NCBI GenBank assembly: GCA_022826515.1
Contig: JAJDUT010000010.1
Coordinates: 1 to 64,000 of the forward strand
Source of the DNA: Candidatus Latescibacterota bacterium
Lineage (GTDB): Bacteria > Latescibacterota > UBA2968 > UBA8231
DNA: 64,000 nt
Direction of reading: 5' to 3'
Shown piece after piece: positions 31,898 to 41,393 of the stretch; positions within the stretch are counted from its first letter, which is position 1; the number at the start of each line of letters is the position of its first letter. The notes beneath the pieces are model-generated. The model did no database searches. It was given only the letters and a program-made list of their open reading frames with translations, and was not told the DNA's origin. The position numbers were made by a program, and so were the translations under genes.

Positions 31898-33010
31898 ATG
31901 CCCAACTACTGTCCCACTTCCCACGACTGGCAACGACGCAGTCCCGCCCAAGCCGGCTTCGACGCCGACGAACTAGCCGCGGCATTGGCCTTCGCCCAGA
32001 CCCAGGAGATCCAAGCCTCCACCAATTTGGCCGACATGCTGCCCAAGGGCGACCGCCACCCCAACGACCGCCCTTTAGGCCCCCTGAAAAAACGCGGCCC
32101 CACAGCCGGCCTGATCGTGCGGCAAGGGTATCTGGTCGCCACCTTCGGCCCGGTCGACAGCGTCGAAGTCACGTTCAGTTGCGCCAAGAGCTATATCTCG
32201 GCGCTGGCCGGGGTGGCCTTTGACCAAGGACTAATCCGCGATCTCGACGAACCCGTCGGCCGCACGATCTTGGACGGCGGCTTTGACGCCCCGCAAAACC
32301 AGTCCATCACTTGGCGTCATTTGCTGCAACAAACCAGCGAGTGGGAAGGCGAACTCTTCGGCATCCCCGATTGGATCGACCGCGGCCGTGAACTAGGCCA
32401 AGGTGCTGCCGAAGCCACGGTGGGCGGCGCGGCCTCTAGCGCCGACAATTACCGCGCTCTCGAACCGCCCGGCACCTTTTGGGAATACAACGATGTACGC
32501 GTCAACCGCACGGCCCTCAGCCTGTTGCGCCTTTTCCGTGGCCCCTTACCCCTTGTGCTCAAAGAGCGCATCATGGACCCCACTGGGGCCTCTTCCACTT
32601 GGGAATGGCACGGATACGAAACCTCTTGGGTCGAAGAAAGCGGCCAACGGGTCCAATCCGTCTCCGGCGGCACGCACTGGGGCGGCGGCCTGTGGATCAC
32701 CACCTACGACCACGCCCGCTTTGGCCTGCTCTTCCAGCGGCGAGGGCGCTGGAACGACCGCCAGCTCCTCTCCGACCAGTGGATTGATCACTCCCTCGCC
32801 CCCTGCCCGATCAAGCCCGAATACGGCTTCCTGTGGTGGCTCAACCACCAGCACGACATGTCCGATCTGGCCTGCCTCGACAGCTTTGCGGCGCGCGGAG
32901 CCGGCGGCAACATCGTCTTCGTCGAGCCGGAGCGCGAGCTAGTCATCGTTCTGCGCTGGTGCGGCAACGCCAAAGCCGTAATCGACCGCATCCTCGCCAG
33001 TGAAGTCTGA
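31898..33010 (+). CDS. Serine hydrolase of the beta-lactamase (class C-like) family
   Basis: The protein has 370 residues. S94-C-A-K97 in FSCAKS is the SxxK motif, the Y-x-N-type motif is in FWEYNDVRVN, and HWGGGLW is the third box. No signal peptide, so it is not a secreted beta-lactamase; esterase or amidase activity is likely. ATG 31898 is chosen; the stronger AAAGGAG lies over 30 bases upstream and would serve a six-codon frame starting at GTG 31869. It follows the enolase-superfamily gene by 73 bases and may share its transcript. Confidence 0.8.
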   Translation: MPNYCPTSHDWQRRSPAQAGFDADELAAALAFAQTQEIQASTNLADMLPKGDRHPNDRPLGPLKKRGPTAGLIVRQGYLVATFGPVDSVEVTFSCAKSYISALAGVAFDQGLIRDLDEPVGRTILDGGFDAPQNQSITWRHLLQQTSEWEGELFGIPDWIDRGRELGQGAAEATVGGAASSADNYRALEPPGTFWEYNDVRVNRTALSLLRLFRGPLPLVLKERIMDPTGASSTWEWHGYETSWVEESGQRVQSVSGGTHWGGGLWITTYDHARFGLLFQRRGRWNDRQLLSDQWIDHSLAPCPIKPEYGFLWWLNHQHDMSDLACLDSFAARGAGGNIVFVEPERELVIVLRWCGNAKAVIDRILASEV

Positions 33011-33091
33011 TACCCGACTAGAAAATCGCACCACGTCATCTCGTTCTTTATATTCCCCCGTTAGTGTTACTTCTAGCGGAGATACTATCCA

Positions 33092-35191
33092 ATGCGCGAT
33101 GCTTGGCTCTTGGTCCTGGTCCTCGCAGCCACGGTTAGCCACGCCCAGATTGAAAAGTGGCAGATCGGCGGCAGCGGTCTGGCTTGGGACCGAGGCGACT
33201 CTCTGCAAATTTTGGTCGATTTTGCCAACGTCCCCGGTTCGATCCAACCGCGCTATCTACAGCCGGACCAAAACCTCCTTCCCCTGCTGGAAAACTGGCA
33301 GTTCTGGCGCGTTCCCGGCGTAAGAAATCTCAGCTATGTCGATGGCTATATGCCGCGCGTTTGGAAGCGGTGGAATGGCAGGGGCGGCGACCCGACTCAG
33401 AGTGGCGTCTTACTAGTCGATGCGGACTCCACCACCTACAACGCACCCCGCTCAGAAGGCATACAGGACCAGTTCTATACCATCGACACCGCCGTTCCGG
33501 TCCCCGCCCAGCAGTTCGGGTTCTATACGCCCCCTCAAGGATTTCGCTCCGACGGCACCCCGCTGAACACCGATGCCACCCCGGCTTTCGACGTCTCCAT
33601 TGGCGACGAATCCGAGCCCGTCGTAACCGGCCCCGCCAGCAAAGCCGGCGGTGAGGATTTCTGTACCAGTAACATAGGGGTCTGGCTACTGGAAAACTGC
33701 CCTGAATCTTGGCGATCCGCCGGCTATGCACCCTTCCAACAAGTGGTGGCCAGCGTGGCTGAAAACCTCGACCCCACCGTCCACGTCGATTTCCCCCGCC
33801 AGTACGTGCGCTACTTCCGCTGGCGGCGGCAACTGTCGGTCCTCGACGAAGAGGCGGTTGACATCTGCCCGACCTGCGGCGGCGCGGGCGTCCAAGCCCA
33901 TGCGCTCAAGGGTTCCATCGGCGGCTTCGAGATCTTCGCCGAGGGCGTGCCGCAACGCGCCGTTTACCTCAGCCGGATCGTCGATCTCGGCCAGGCCGTC
34001 AACTTTGGCCGCCTGCATTGGTCGGCAACGCCGCTGCGACTGGAAAACGGCGCAGTCGTCGAAGCGCCCGACGCCCAAGTCTGGCTCAAGGCCGAAGTTC
34101 GCATCGGACGCGACGACGATCCCGCGACGTACAACGAGTTCACGGACCTCGGACGCGAAAAGGAAGTTTCGCGCGAGCACTACGAGTCACTCACGCCGCA
34201 GTTCACTCGCGACCCCCAACCCGGGTTGCGCGCCCCGATAGGCTACGACAGCGACAACTGGTCCTTCTGGTCGGTGCCCGCTACCAAATCCGGGGAGCAC
34301 CTCAGACTCAGAAGCGGCTCGTACCTACAGCTCAATCTCTCGCTGGAAAGCCGGGACTTCGACGCGTGGATCCGCCTCGATTCGCTGTGGATCGAGATCG
34401 CGCCACTCCTAGCCGAAGAGGTCGTCGCCGAGGTGGCCCGACTGGACGATCTGCAACCGGTCCGGGGCATCGTCGAGGTGGAATTGGGCCAATGGACCGA
34501 ATTCGCCTACCAGATCAGGGCCGAATTTGCGGACGGGGCCGGGTTCGACGCGTTGCACATCAGCACCGGTAGCCGCCCCACCTTCCGCCGCTTGGAAATG
34601 GGCACCCCGCTTTCAGCCGTCGTTCCTGACTTGGTGCTGGAGGAGGAAGACGGCTTGACCATTCACCTAAGCGAAAGAATAACCCGCGCCAACAACGCGC
34701 CCATCCGCGTCGTCTTCGCCAGCAAAGTGTTCGAACTGTCCCATACCTTTACGGGCGAGCTTCTCGACACCGGCAGCGAGAGCCTGCCGCAACCCATCGC
34801 ACCCGGCGACGCCAGCGAGGCCATTTCGACCAGCAGCCTGCGGGTCTTGGGCGCGGCGGGCGAGTCGCCCGATTTCATCCAAGCGCTGTCCCTCTCCACG
34901 CCGGTGCTGACCCCCAACGGGGACGGAGTCCACGACAGGCTCGATATCAGTTATGCCCTGTTCCGCCTCCCCGACCCCGTGCCCGTGGCGCTGGAAGTTT
35001 ACGCCCTCGACGGCCGCGGCGTCGCCCGCCTCGACAAAGGACTCCAAGGCGCTGGCCCCCAGCAACTCGTCTGGGACGGCCGCGACGAAGCAGGCCGCCT
35101 ACTGCCGCCGGGCCTCTACCTGCTCTCCGTCGCACTGCAAACCGAATTCGCCCAAGCCAGACAATTGCTGCCGCTGGGCATAGCCTATTAA
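33092..35191 (+). CDS. Secreted protein with C-terminal FlgD-Ig-like domain (1)
   Basis: The protein has 699 residues. A signal peptide is clear (MRDAWLLVLVLAATVSHAQ). The body is beta-rich and unrecognised, with a CPTCGGAG segment near residue 263. The C-terminal 90 residues form a FlgD-type Ig domain: STPVLTPNGDGVHDRLDISY, LEVYALDGRGVARL, WDGRDEAGRLLPPGLYLLSV. Such domains serve as C-terminal export or attachment modules in FCB bacteria. The next gene begins one base after the stop and has the same architecture. Confidence 0.75.
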   Translation: MRDAWLLVLVLAATVSHAQIEKWQIGGSGLAWDRGDSLQILVDFANVPGSIQPRYLQPDQNLLPLLENWQFWRVPGVRNLSYVDGYMPRVWKRWNGRGGDPTQSGVLLVDADSTTYNAPRSEGIQDQFYTIDTAVPVPAQQFGFYTPPQGFRSDGTPLNTDATPAFDVSIGDESEPVVTGPASKAGGEDFCTSNIGVWLLENCPESWRSAGYAPFQQVVASVAENLDPTVHVDFPRQYVRYFRWRRQLSVLDEEAVDICPTCGGAGVQAHALKGSIGGFEIFAEGVPQRAVYLSRIVDLGQAVNFGRLHWSATPLRLENGAVVEAPDAQVWLKAEVRIGRDDDPATYNEFTDLGREKEVSREHYESLTPQFTRDPQPGLRAPIGYDSDNWSFWSVPATKSGEHLRLRSGSYLQLNLSLESRDFDAWIRLDSLWIEIAPLLAEEVVAEVARLDDLQPVRGIVEVELGQWTEFAYQIRAEFADGAGFDALHISTGSRPTFRRLEMGTPLSAVVPDLVLEEEDGLTIHLSERITRANNAPIRVVFASKVFELSHTFTGELLDTGSESLPQPIAPGDASEAISTSSLRVLGAAGESPDFIQALSLSTPVLTPNGDGVHDRLDISYALFRLPDPVPVALEVYALDGRGVARLDKGLQGAGPQQLVWDGRDEAGRLLPPGLYLLSVALQTEFAQARQLLPLGIAY

Positions 35192-35192
35192 C

Positions 35193-37565
35193 GTGAAGCG
35201 CACCATGCGACCCCTGCTAATTTTGCTCCTCTGCTCCGCGACGGCTCTCGGTGCCGATGCGCTCCGCTTCGCCGATGTCGCCGCGTGGGCAACGTGGGAC
35301 ATGCCCTATGGGCTGGTCGAGTTCGGAGACGCGGGCCAACTGCAACTGGTCAAATACCGCAAGGACATCAACGCCGTGGCCAACGCCCCGCTCTTTACCC
35401 ACGGCACCCGGTCTCGGGGCGAGGCGGTAGCGGGCGGCATCTGGAAGGCCGGCAGCAATCCCGACGCTGCCGAGCGGACCATCGACGGCGACCCGGCCAC
35501 CTTCTGGCAAGCGGCACCCAACGACGCCCTTGACGACTGGTTCGTGCAGGTCGATCTAGGCCGCGCAGTGCTGGCCAAGGAGATCCGCCTCACCTTCCCC
35601 GACCAGGAGGGCGCCCGCCCCTTTCGCCAGTTCAGCGTCTTCACCGCCACCGGCATCACTTCCGACCCGCTCAACGACGTCTTCATCTACCGGCCGGTCT
35701 ATTTTACCACCCGTCCCAACGAGGCTGCTTCCATCGCGATCCCCCTGTCCTTCGACCTCTTGGATACCGCGCAGGTCGTCGACCGCAACCTCGACATCGA
35801 GCCCGCTGACATCGCCAATTTTCGCCTCGTCCAGTACATCAACTTCACCGTCGAGGATTTCGATCCCGAGGGCGCGTTGGCCGAAATCGAAGTCGTCGCC
35901 GTCGGCGACAATGTCAGCCTCGGCACGCTCAACCGTGGCACTGTCCTCGACGGGCTCACTGCCCGCGGCAACGAAGGCATCCTCGACGCCGACATGAATA
36001 CCGGCAACGCCATCATTCCCACCGCCTATGAGGGGCGCGTGCGCTCCTGGCAGGAGCAAGGCACCTGGTTTTACGTCGATCTCGGTGCCACCTTCTGGCT
36101 CGACGGGCTCTTCATCTACGTAGTCAGCCCTCGCGAGGGTACTGTCGGAAGTCTAGCCGGCCCGCCTCGGGGATTCAACTTCCTGCACTCGGACGGCACG
36201 CGTCTGACCAACTCCGAGCTGCCCACGCCCGAGGCCTTCGACTTCGCCACCCTCATCGACCAGCCCGATCTCGCCATCGGTCAAGACTACGGTGGTCGGG
36301 GTGTTCGCTACCTGCGCTACGCCTTCGCGCCGCGCCAGATCCGCTATCTGTTCTGGCACCCCCATACGACCCAAGGTTGGGCCTCGCGTTGGTACGAGAT
36401 GATGCTGTTCTCCCCCGGCCATCCCGCCCAAGTCGTTCTGCGCTCCCCCTTTATCAACCTTGGAGAAGCCGCTGGTGATGGACGCCCGAAGGTCATCAGC
36501 AACCTTTCATGGGATGCTGATCTTCCCCCCGGAACGCGCATCGAACTGCGTTCGCGCTCGGGCAATACCCAAGGTGCAGTCTATACTTTTCACAATAAGA
36601 TCGGTGAGATTATTACAGAAGAAAAATGGCTTAGTTCACCGAAAGTGCTCAGAGGGCCGGTCGATACAACCGTTGTAGTAAGCGAAGACTGGGACGAGTG
36701 GAGCGAGGAGTACACCTTTTCCGGCGAAGCCTTCAAATCGCAGAGCCCGCGCCGTTTTGTGCAGCTAGAAATGATCCTCTCGACAGACGACCCGCAAGTA
36801 GCGCCCGAGGTCTCCGCACTATCCATTGAGTATGAGGATGCGCTCCTGTGGGGCGTACGAGGCCGCATCGAACCGAGAAACGCCCAGCCCAACGAGGACA
36901 CACGCTTCACCTATTCGGTCTTGCCCGCAAGCAACCCCGAGGACTTGGGATTCGACCTGATGCGCTTTGATCTGCCTACTGTAGCATCAGACATCGCTGT
37001 ACAAATAGGTGGCGCGGCTGTCGAGCCATCCTTTATCGACATCCGCGCCGACTCCCTACACATCGGCTTGCCTTTCTCTGTTACATCCGACTCAGTCCAG
37101 ATCAGTTTCACCACCCGCGTGGTGCAAAACGCCACGCTCTTCGGCCTAGATCTAGGTTCGAGCGAACGGCCCGACTTGTGGCAATCGGTCGAGGCGGCAA
37201 CGCGCCGCGCCAATATAGTCATGTTACCCGCCCTAGCAGACGCCACCCAGCTCATCGACGAGCTCTCGCTTTCCTCCCCCGTGTTGACCCCCAACGGCGA
37301 CGGTGCCAACGATGAAGTCCAGATCCGCTTTGTCGCCTTCAAGGTGACAAAGCAGACGCCCCGGGTATTTATATACGATCTAGCCGGACGACCAGTATCA
37401 GAACTCCCACCGCCGACTGTACAAGGCGCAGCCTATGTCTTTAGCTGGACCGGTCGCGATGCGGCTGGAAACCTCGTGCGGCCAGGAGCCTATCTCTATC
37501 GCATAGACCTAGGTGCCGACGCGGGCGGAGACACCACTCTGCGAACCGTCGCCATCGCCTATTGA
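35193..37565 (+). CDS. Secreted protein with discoidin-like and C-terminal FlgD-Ig-like domains (2)
   Basis: The protein has 790 residues from GTG 35193, or 786 from ATG 35205. A signal peptide is present (LLILLLCSATALGAD). Residues about 75-160 carry TIDGDPATFWQA and FVQVDLGRAVLAKEIRLTF, typical of F5/8 type C carbohydrate-binding folds; a second similar unit (WFYVDLGATFWLDGLFIYVV) follows near 290. The C-terminus repeats the FlgD-Ig module of the previous gene (SSPVLTPNGDGANDEVQIRF, AGAYLYRIDL-like ending). The two genes are probably exported together and form a cell-surface complex (inference). Confidence 0.75.
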   Translation: MKRTMRPLLILLLCSATALGADALRFADVAAWATWDMPYGLVEFGDAGQLQLVKYRKDINAVANAPLFTHGTRSRGEAVAGGIWKAGSNPDAAERTIDGDPATFWQAAPNDALDDWFVQVDLGRAVLAKEIRLTFPDQEGARPFRQFSVFTATGITSDPLNDVFIYRPVYFTTRPNEAASIAIPLSFDLLDTAQVVDRNLDIEPADIANFRLVQYINFTVEDFDPEGALAEIEVVAVGDNVSLGTLNRGTVLDGLTARGNEGILDADMNTGNAIIPTAYEGRVRSWQEQGTWFYVDLGATFWLDGLFIYVVSPREGTVGSLAGPPRGFNFLHSDGTRLTNSELPTPEAFDFATLIDQPDLAIGQDYGGRGVRYLRYAFAPRQIRYLFWHPHTTQGWASRWYEMMLFSPGHPAQVVLRSPFINLGEAAGDGRPKVISNLSWDADLPPGTRIELRSRSGNTQGAVYTFHNKIGEIITEEKWLSSPKVLRGPVDTTVVVSEDWDEWSEEYTFSGEAFKSQSPRRFVQLEMILSTDDPQVAPEVSALSIEYEDALLWGVRGRIEPRNAQPNEDTRFTYSVLPASNPEDLGFDLMRFDLPTVASDIAVQIGGAAVEPSFIDIRADSLHIGLPFSVTSDSVQISFTTRVVQNATLFGLDLGSSERPDLWQSVEAATRRANIVMLPALADATQLIDELSLSSPVLTPNGDGANDEVQIRFVAFKVTKQTPRVFIYDLAGRPVSELPPPTVQGAAYVFSWTGRDAAGNLVRPGAYLYRIDLGADAGGDTTLRTVAIAY

Positions 37566-37575
37566 ACTGGCTGGC

Positions 37576-37604
37576 TTGACTATGTTATTCTGAGCATGTA
37601 TAAA
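37576..37604 (+). promoter_or_regulatory. Sigma-70 promoter of the MazEF-like module
   Basis: TTGACT (37576-37581) and TATAAA (37599-37604) are separated by 17 bases, 34 bases upstream of the antitoxin ATG. It is one of the best promoter matches in the window. Confidence 0.7.
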
Positions 37605-37616
37605 ATAACTGACGTT
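37603..37616. repeat. Short dispersed repeat AAATAACTGACGTT, copy 3
   Basis: Identical over 14 bases to 4581-4594. It lies at the expected transcription start of the MazEF-like module. Confidence 0.55.
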
Positions 37617-37637
37617 GGAACCTAACGAAGGCACATC

Positions 37638-37889
37638 ATGGAAAATCCACTGCAAGCAGTAGAACTGATCGGCACAATCGACGAAAAGGGGCAACTGCAT
37701 CTGGACGCGCCAATCTCCGCAGTTGGCCAAGGACGAGTTCGCGTTATCCTACTCCCAGAAGAAGCTGAAATCGGAGAGAATGAGTGGCTAAAAGCTGCGG
37801 CTAGTAATCCTGTTTTTGACTTCCTAAAAGATCCAGCCGAAGACATTTATACGCTGGATGATGGACAGCCATTCAATGACCAGAGGTAA
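37638..37889 (+). CDS. Antitoxin of a MazEF-like module
   Basis: The protein has 83 residues: IDEKGQLHLDAPISAV and VRVILLPEE look like an AbrB/DUF2281-type N-terminal beta region, and the rest is acidic (DFLKDPAEDIYTLDDG), as expected of a toxin-binding tail. It overlaps the toxin gene by 14 bases. Not a clear match to MazE; assignment rests mostly on context. Confidence 0.6.
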   Translation: MENPLQAVELIGTIDEKGQLHLDAPISAVGQGRVRVILLPEEAEIGENEWLKAAASNPVFDFLKDPAEDIYTLDDGQPFNDQR

Positions 37890-38220
37890 AATCGTCCTTG
37901 TCCCCTTCCCTTTCGATGATCTATCAACTTCCAAAGTAAGGCCCGCCGTTTGTCTGACCGAGCCAACGGGTCCGCAACGCCATGTTGTGCTCGCCTTTAT
38001 TACCAGCCAAGCCCCCGACAAATTACTCGATTCAGACGTGCTCCTGAGCGACCAGACCTCTGATTTCCCCGCAACCGGTCTGCGTCTTTCTTCTACAATA
38101 CGCTTGCACCGTCTGCTGACGATCTCTACTTCACTGATTCAACGTGAATTGGGCCGATTGCCCAATTCAGTACAAAATGAAGTAGGCGAAAAAATCCGGA
38201 CGCTTTTTAGATTAAGTTGA
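37876..38220 (+). CDS. PemK/MazF-family endoribonuclease toxin
   Basis: The protein has 114 residues. GKIVLVPFPFDDLS, KVRPAVCLTE and STIRLHRLLTIS are the beta-barrel and active-site segments of PemK/MazF proteins, which cut mRNA. The usual glutamate/arginine active-site pair is reduced to R in VRPA and acidic residues nearby. ATG 37876 is chosen because the next segment starts the barrel; an earlier in-frame ATG (37858) would add six residues. It is paired with the antitoxin upstream. Confidence 0.8.
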   Translation: MTRGKIVLVPFPFDDLSTSKVRPAVCLTEPTGPQRHVVLAFITSQAPDKLLDSDVLLSDQTSDFPATGLRLSSTIRLHRLLTISTSLIQRELGRLPNSVQNEVGEKIRTLFRLS

Positions 38221-38267
38221 AAACTGAAAAGCACCCGTTCTGCCAGTTCGATCCATAAGCCCGTAGT

Positions 38268-39521
38268 ATGCCAGCCCAATATCTGCGCACAATTCGCCAT
38301 TTCAATCGCGACATACACCTGTATCTGTTTGCTTCCGGGCTAGTTGGATTTTGTCTATTCAGCGGCATTTATTCGCTATTGTTCAATTTGTATCTGCTGC
38401 GGCTGGGCTACGGTCCCGCATTCGTCGGCCAAGTCAACGCCGTCGGTGGCCTGGCCTTTGCCCTCTCCAGCCTACCGAGCAGTTTCCTCGGTAGCCGTTG
38501 GGGCAATCGCCGCACCATGATCCTCGGCCTTGGCTTGGCCGTCGTCGGCCATGCGCTGCTTTCCCAAGCTGAGTTCGTCCCCGCTATTCACCAGCAAAGC
38601 TTCATTCTCAGCATGAACTCCCTCGGCTTACTCGGCATCTCGCTGTACATCGTCAACGGCTACCCCTACCTGATGAGGGTCTCCAGCGCCGCCCAGCGCC
38701 ACCACGTATTCTCGCTCCAAGCCGCGCTTTTTCCCCTTGCGGGTTTCGCTGGCAGTTTGGTCGGGGGTTTCCTGCCGGGCGGCTTTGCCGGCCTCTTGCA
38801 ACTTTCCCTCGACCATCCCGCCCCCTATCGGCATACATTGCTCGTTGCTTCCCTACTACTCACTCCAGGCGTGTTTGCTCTTGTGGCGACGGGTCAAGAA
38901 CCCCGCGAACACCATGAGGACACCCCAACGGATGCCGCCCCCTTGCCGCTGAGGCTCATCCTAGTACTCTCTTTTATTGCTTTTCTTTTCACCGCCAGTG
39001 AAGGGGCAGTCCGCACGTTCTTAAATGTCTATCTAGATGACGCATTAAATGCGAGTACCGCCCTAATTGGCACGCTAGCCGCCGCAGGACAATTACTCGC
39101 CACTCCCGCCGCCCTCATGATGCCCTTTCTAGTGCGGCGTTTTGGTAGCATTCGCACGTTCAATGGAGCGGTTTTGTGCTCAGCCCTGATATTGGTCCCC
39201 CTCGCTTTAATTCCCCATTGGGCCATCGCCGGTTTATGCCTTATGGGCACGATGTGTCTGGCGGGGATCCGCCGACCGACCTTCACCGTTTTCCAACAGG
39301 AAATGATGCCACTGCGCTGGCGGACAGCCATGGCCGGAGCGGCAGCCACAATGACCGGCTTTGGTTATGCCGGCGTATCTCTAGGTGGGGGATATATGAT
39401 TGAAGCGGTGGGATATCGCGCCCTATTTCTTACGGCAGGTTGCTTATCTGCCTCTGGCGCGGCGATTTTTTGGCTTTGCTTTAGGCATCGCGACCATCGT
39501 GGTGAAGCAGGCTCTGGCTAA
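38268..39521 (+). CDS. MFS transporter
   Basis: The protein has 417 residues with about twelve hydrophobic helices. The loop 2-3 signature is GSRWGNRRTMI, and the central cytoplasmic loop (ATGQEPREHHEDTPTD) separates two six-helix halves. Substrate unknown; drug or sugar export/import are both possible. The 3' end is close to the VOC remnant on the opposite strand (39536-39621). Confidence 0.8.
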   Translation: MPAQYLRTIRHFNRDIHLYLFASGLVGFCLFSGIYSLLFNLYLLRLGYGPAFVGQVNAVGGLAFALSSLPSSFLGSRWGNRRTMILGLGLAVVGHALLSQAEFVPAIHQQSFILSMNSLGLLGISLYIVNGYPYLMRVSSAAQRHHVFSLQAALFPLAGFAGSLVGGFLPGGFAGLLQLSLDHPAPYRHTLLVASLLLTPGVFALVATGQEPREHHEDTPTDAAPLPLRLILVLSFIAFLFTASEGAVRTFLNVYLDDALNASTALIGTLAAAGQLLATPAALMMPFLVRRFGSIRTFNGAVLCSALILVPLALIPHWAIAGLCLMGTMCLAGIRRPTFTVFQQEMMPLRWRTAMAGAAATMTGFGYAGVSLGGGYMIEAVGYRALFLTAGCLSASGAAIFWLCFRHRDHRGEAGSG

Positions 39522-39535
39522 TGTTCTAGTCGTAG

Positions 39536-39621
39536 TCGCACGCGACCACACCGCCTAAAACATCGCGGTAGAACCACCTCATCTTCTCCAGGTCTGTCGA
39601 GTGAAGTTTGAACAGCCAATC
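39536..39621 (-). pseudogene. Remnant of a VOC/glyoxalase-family gene
   Basis: Immediately after the ABC exporter stop on the minus strand and in the same frame, a 28-codon stretch reads DWLFKLHSTDLEKMRWFYRD, then VLGGVVACDYD and a stop. 'LHSTDLEKMRWFYRDVLG' is the classic first strand-helix of VOC proteins. No start and no remaining domain exist, so this is a gene stub. Confidence 0.6.
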
Positions 39622-41358
39622 TTAAACCAGCGCGTCGGCTAGCTCTTGGGCCTGGACCATGCGGGCATAGCAACCATCTCGGGCCAGCAAATCTTGGTGG
39701 GTGCCGTGCTCGACAATGCGGCCTTGGTCCAGCACCAAGATCAGATCGGCCCGGCGCACGGTGGACAGGCGGTGGGCAATGACCAAGGTCGTCCGGTTGT
39801 AGATGAGCCGCTGGACAGCTTCTTGGATGAGGACCTCAGTTGCCGTGTCCACCGAGGAAGTGGCTTCGTCGAGGAGTAGCACCGGGGCGTTTTTGAGCAA
39901 GGCACGAGCAATGGAGAGACGCTGCTTTTGCCCTCCCGATAGGCGTACGCCGCGCTCGCCGATCAAGGTGTTGTAGCCTTCGGGCAGGTCGCAGATGAAT
40001 TCCTCGGCATTGGCCGCTCGGGCCGCTTCCTCCATGTCGGCTTGGCTGGCTTCGGGTCGGCCAAAGAGGATGTTGTCGCGCACAGTGCCGTGGAAGAGAA
40101 AGACATCTTGGGGAACGGAGGCGATGTGGCCGCGCAGATAGTCCAAGGGCAGGCCCCGCACATCGCGCCCTCCCAGTTGGACTTGGCCCTTTTGCGGGTC
40201 GTAGTAGCGCGGCACTAGGGCGGCAATGGTACTCTTGCCAGCGCCCGTGGGGCCGACCAAGGCCACCACCTGTCCGGCTTCTACCTCGAAATCAATATCG
40301 TGCAGCACGGGCTGATCTGGCTCGTAACCAAAAGTGAGACGGTCGAAGCGCACGGACCAGTCCAAATGAGCTGGAGCCACCGCGTTGGGCGCGTCAACAA
40401 TAGTGGGTTTTTGCGCCAGCAGGGCGAAAATCCGCTCGGTACTAGAGGCCGCTTTCTGCAGCACGTCGTTGATGGAGGCCAAGCGCAGGAAAGGCTCGTA
40501 GATATGCGCCATATAGGCGACGAAGACAAACAGATCGGCCACGGAAATGCCGCCTTGCAGCGCATCAGTACCCCCCGCCCAGATCACCAGCACTACCCCT
40601 ACCCCACCGGCTCCCTCGATTAGGCCGGAAGGAATAATGGAGATCTTGTTGGCAGAGATCATGCGGTCGCGGTAAGTCTGACTGCGGGCCTCGATGCTGC
40701 GGGCGCAGCGCTCTTCTTGGACGAACGATTTGATGACCGAGACGCCGGACAGGTAGTCCTGCACTTGGGCCACCAGCTCGCCCAAGCCGCCCCGGACGCC
40801 GGCCCACATGCTCCTCACTCGTGAGACGTAGCGGAAGACGAGGAAGGCGGTCAGCGGGATGGGCAACAGCGCGATGAGGGCGAGGCGGGCGTCTAGGACG
40901 AACAGCACGGTCAACATGGCACCGGGAATGACCAAAGCGATGAAGGTCTCGGGGATGCCGTGGGCAATAAAATCCTCCACGGTCTCCACGTCGTTGATGG
41001 AGCGAGACATGAGATCGCCGGTGCGGCGCTGGTGGAAAAAGCGGTGCGGCATCCGTTGCAAATGGCGGTACACCCGATTCATGAGCCGGTGCATGACTTG
41101 ATAGGCAGCCACGTGCGAGTACAGGCCGTACCCATAGCGCACCATGCCCCGGATCAGGTAGGAACCCAGCAACAAGAGAGATAGTTTCAGCAGACCAGCC
41201 GAGGAGCCACCCCCTTCGGTGAGCCATTGGATGAGGCGGCGGATGACTAAGGGCGGCAGCAGATTGGCGGCGACAAAGAGGAATCCGCAGCCAATGGTCA
41301 GGGCTAGGAGGGTGCGTTGGGGACGGACGAGGCGATAGAACTGGCGGATGAAATTCAC
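39622..41358 (-). CDS. ABC exporter, fused permease-ATPase (MsbA/MdlB type)
   Basis: The protein has 578 residues from GTG 41358, a normal half-transporter size. The N-terminal six-helix domain starts at about residue 15; the ATPase has GPTGAGKST (Walker A), LSGGQKQRLS (signature), LLLDEATSSVD (Walker B) and AHRLST (H-loop). It would export lipids, drugs or peptides as a dimer. An in-frame ATG at 41448 adds 30 residues, but those codons lie out of frame over the conserved remnant at 41394-41537, so the GTG start seems more natural. Confidence 0.75.
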   Translation of the reverse strand: MNFIRQFYRLVRPQRTLLALTIGCGFLFVAANLLPPLVIRRLIQWLTEGGGSSAGLLKLSLLLLGSYLIRGMVRYGYGLYSHVAAYQVMHRLMNRVYRHLQRMPHRFFHQRRTGDLMSRSINDVETVEDFIAHGIPETFIALVIPGAMLTVLFVLDARLALIALLPIPLTAFLVFRYVSRVRSMWAGVRGGLGELVAQVQDYLSGVSVIKSFVQEERCARSIEARSQTYRDRMISANKISIIPSGLIEGAGGVGVVLVIWAGGTDALQGGISVADLFVFVAYMAHIYEPFLRLASINDVLQKAASSTERIFALLAQKPTIVDAPNAVAPAHLDWSVRFDRLTFGYEPDQPVLHDIDFEVEAGQVVALVGPTGAGKSTIAALVPRYYDPQKGQVQLGGRDVRGLPLDYLRGHIASVPQDVFLFHGTVRDNILFGRPEASQADMEEAARAANAEEFICDLPEGYNTLIGERGVRLSGGQKQRLSIARALLKNAPVLLLDEATSSVDTATEVLIQEAVQRLIYNRTTLVIAHRLSTVRRADLILVLDQGRIVEHGTHQDLLARDGCYARMVQAQELADALV

Positions 41359-41393
41359 GGGGCGGTCGGGTCCATGGTTTTTCAGGCCAAGGT

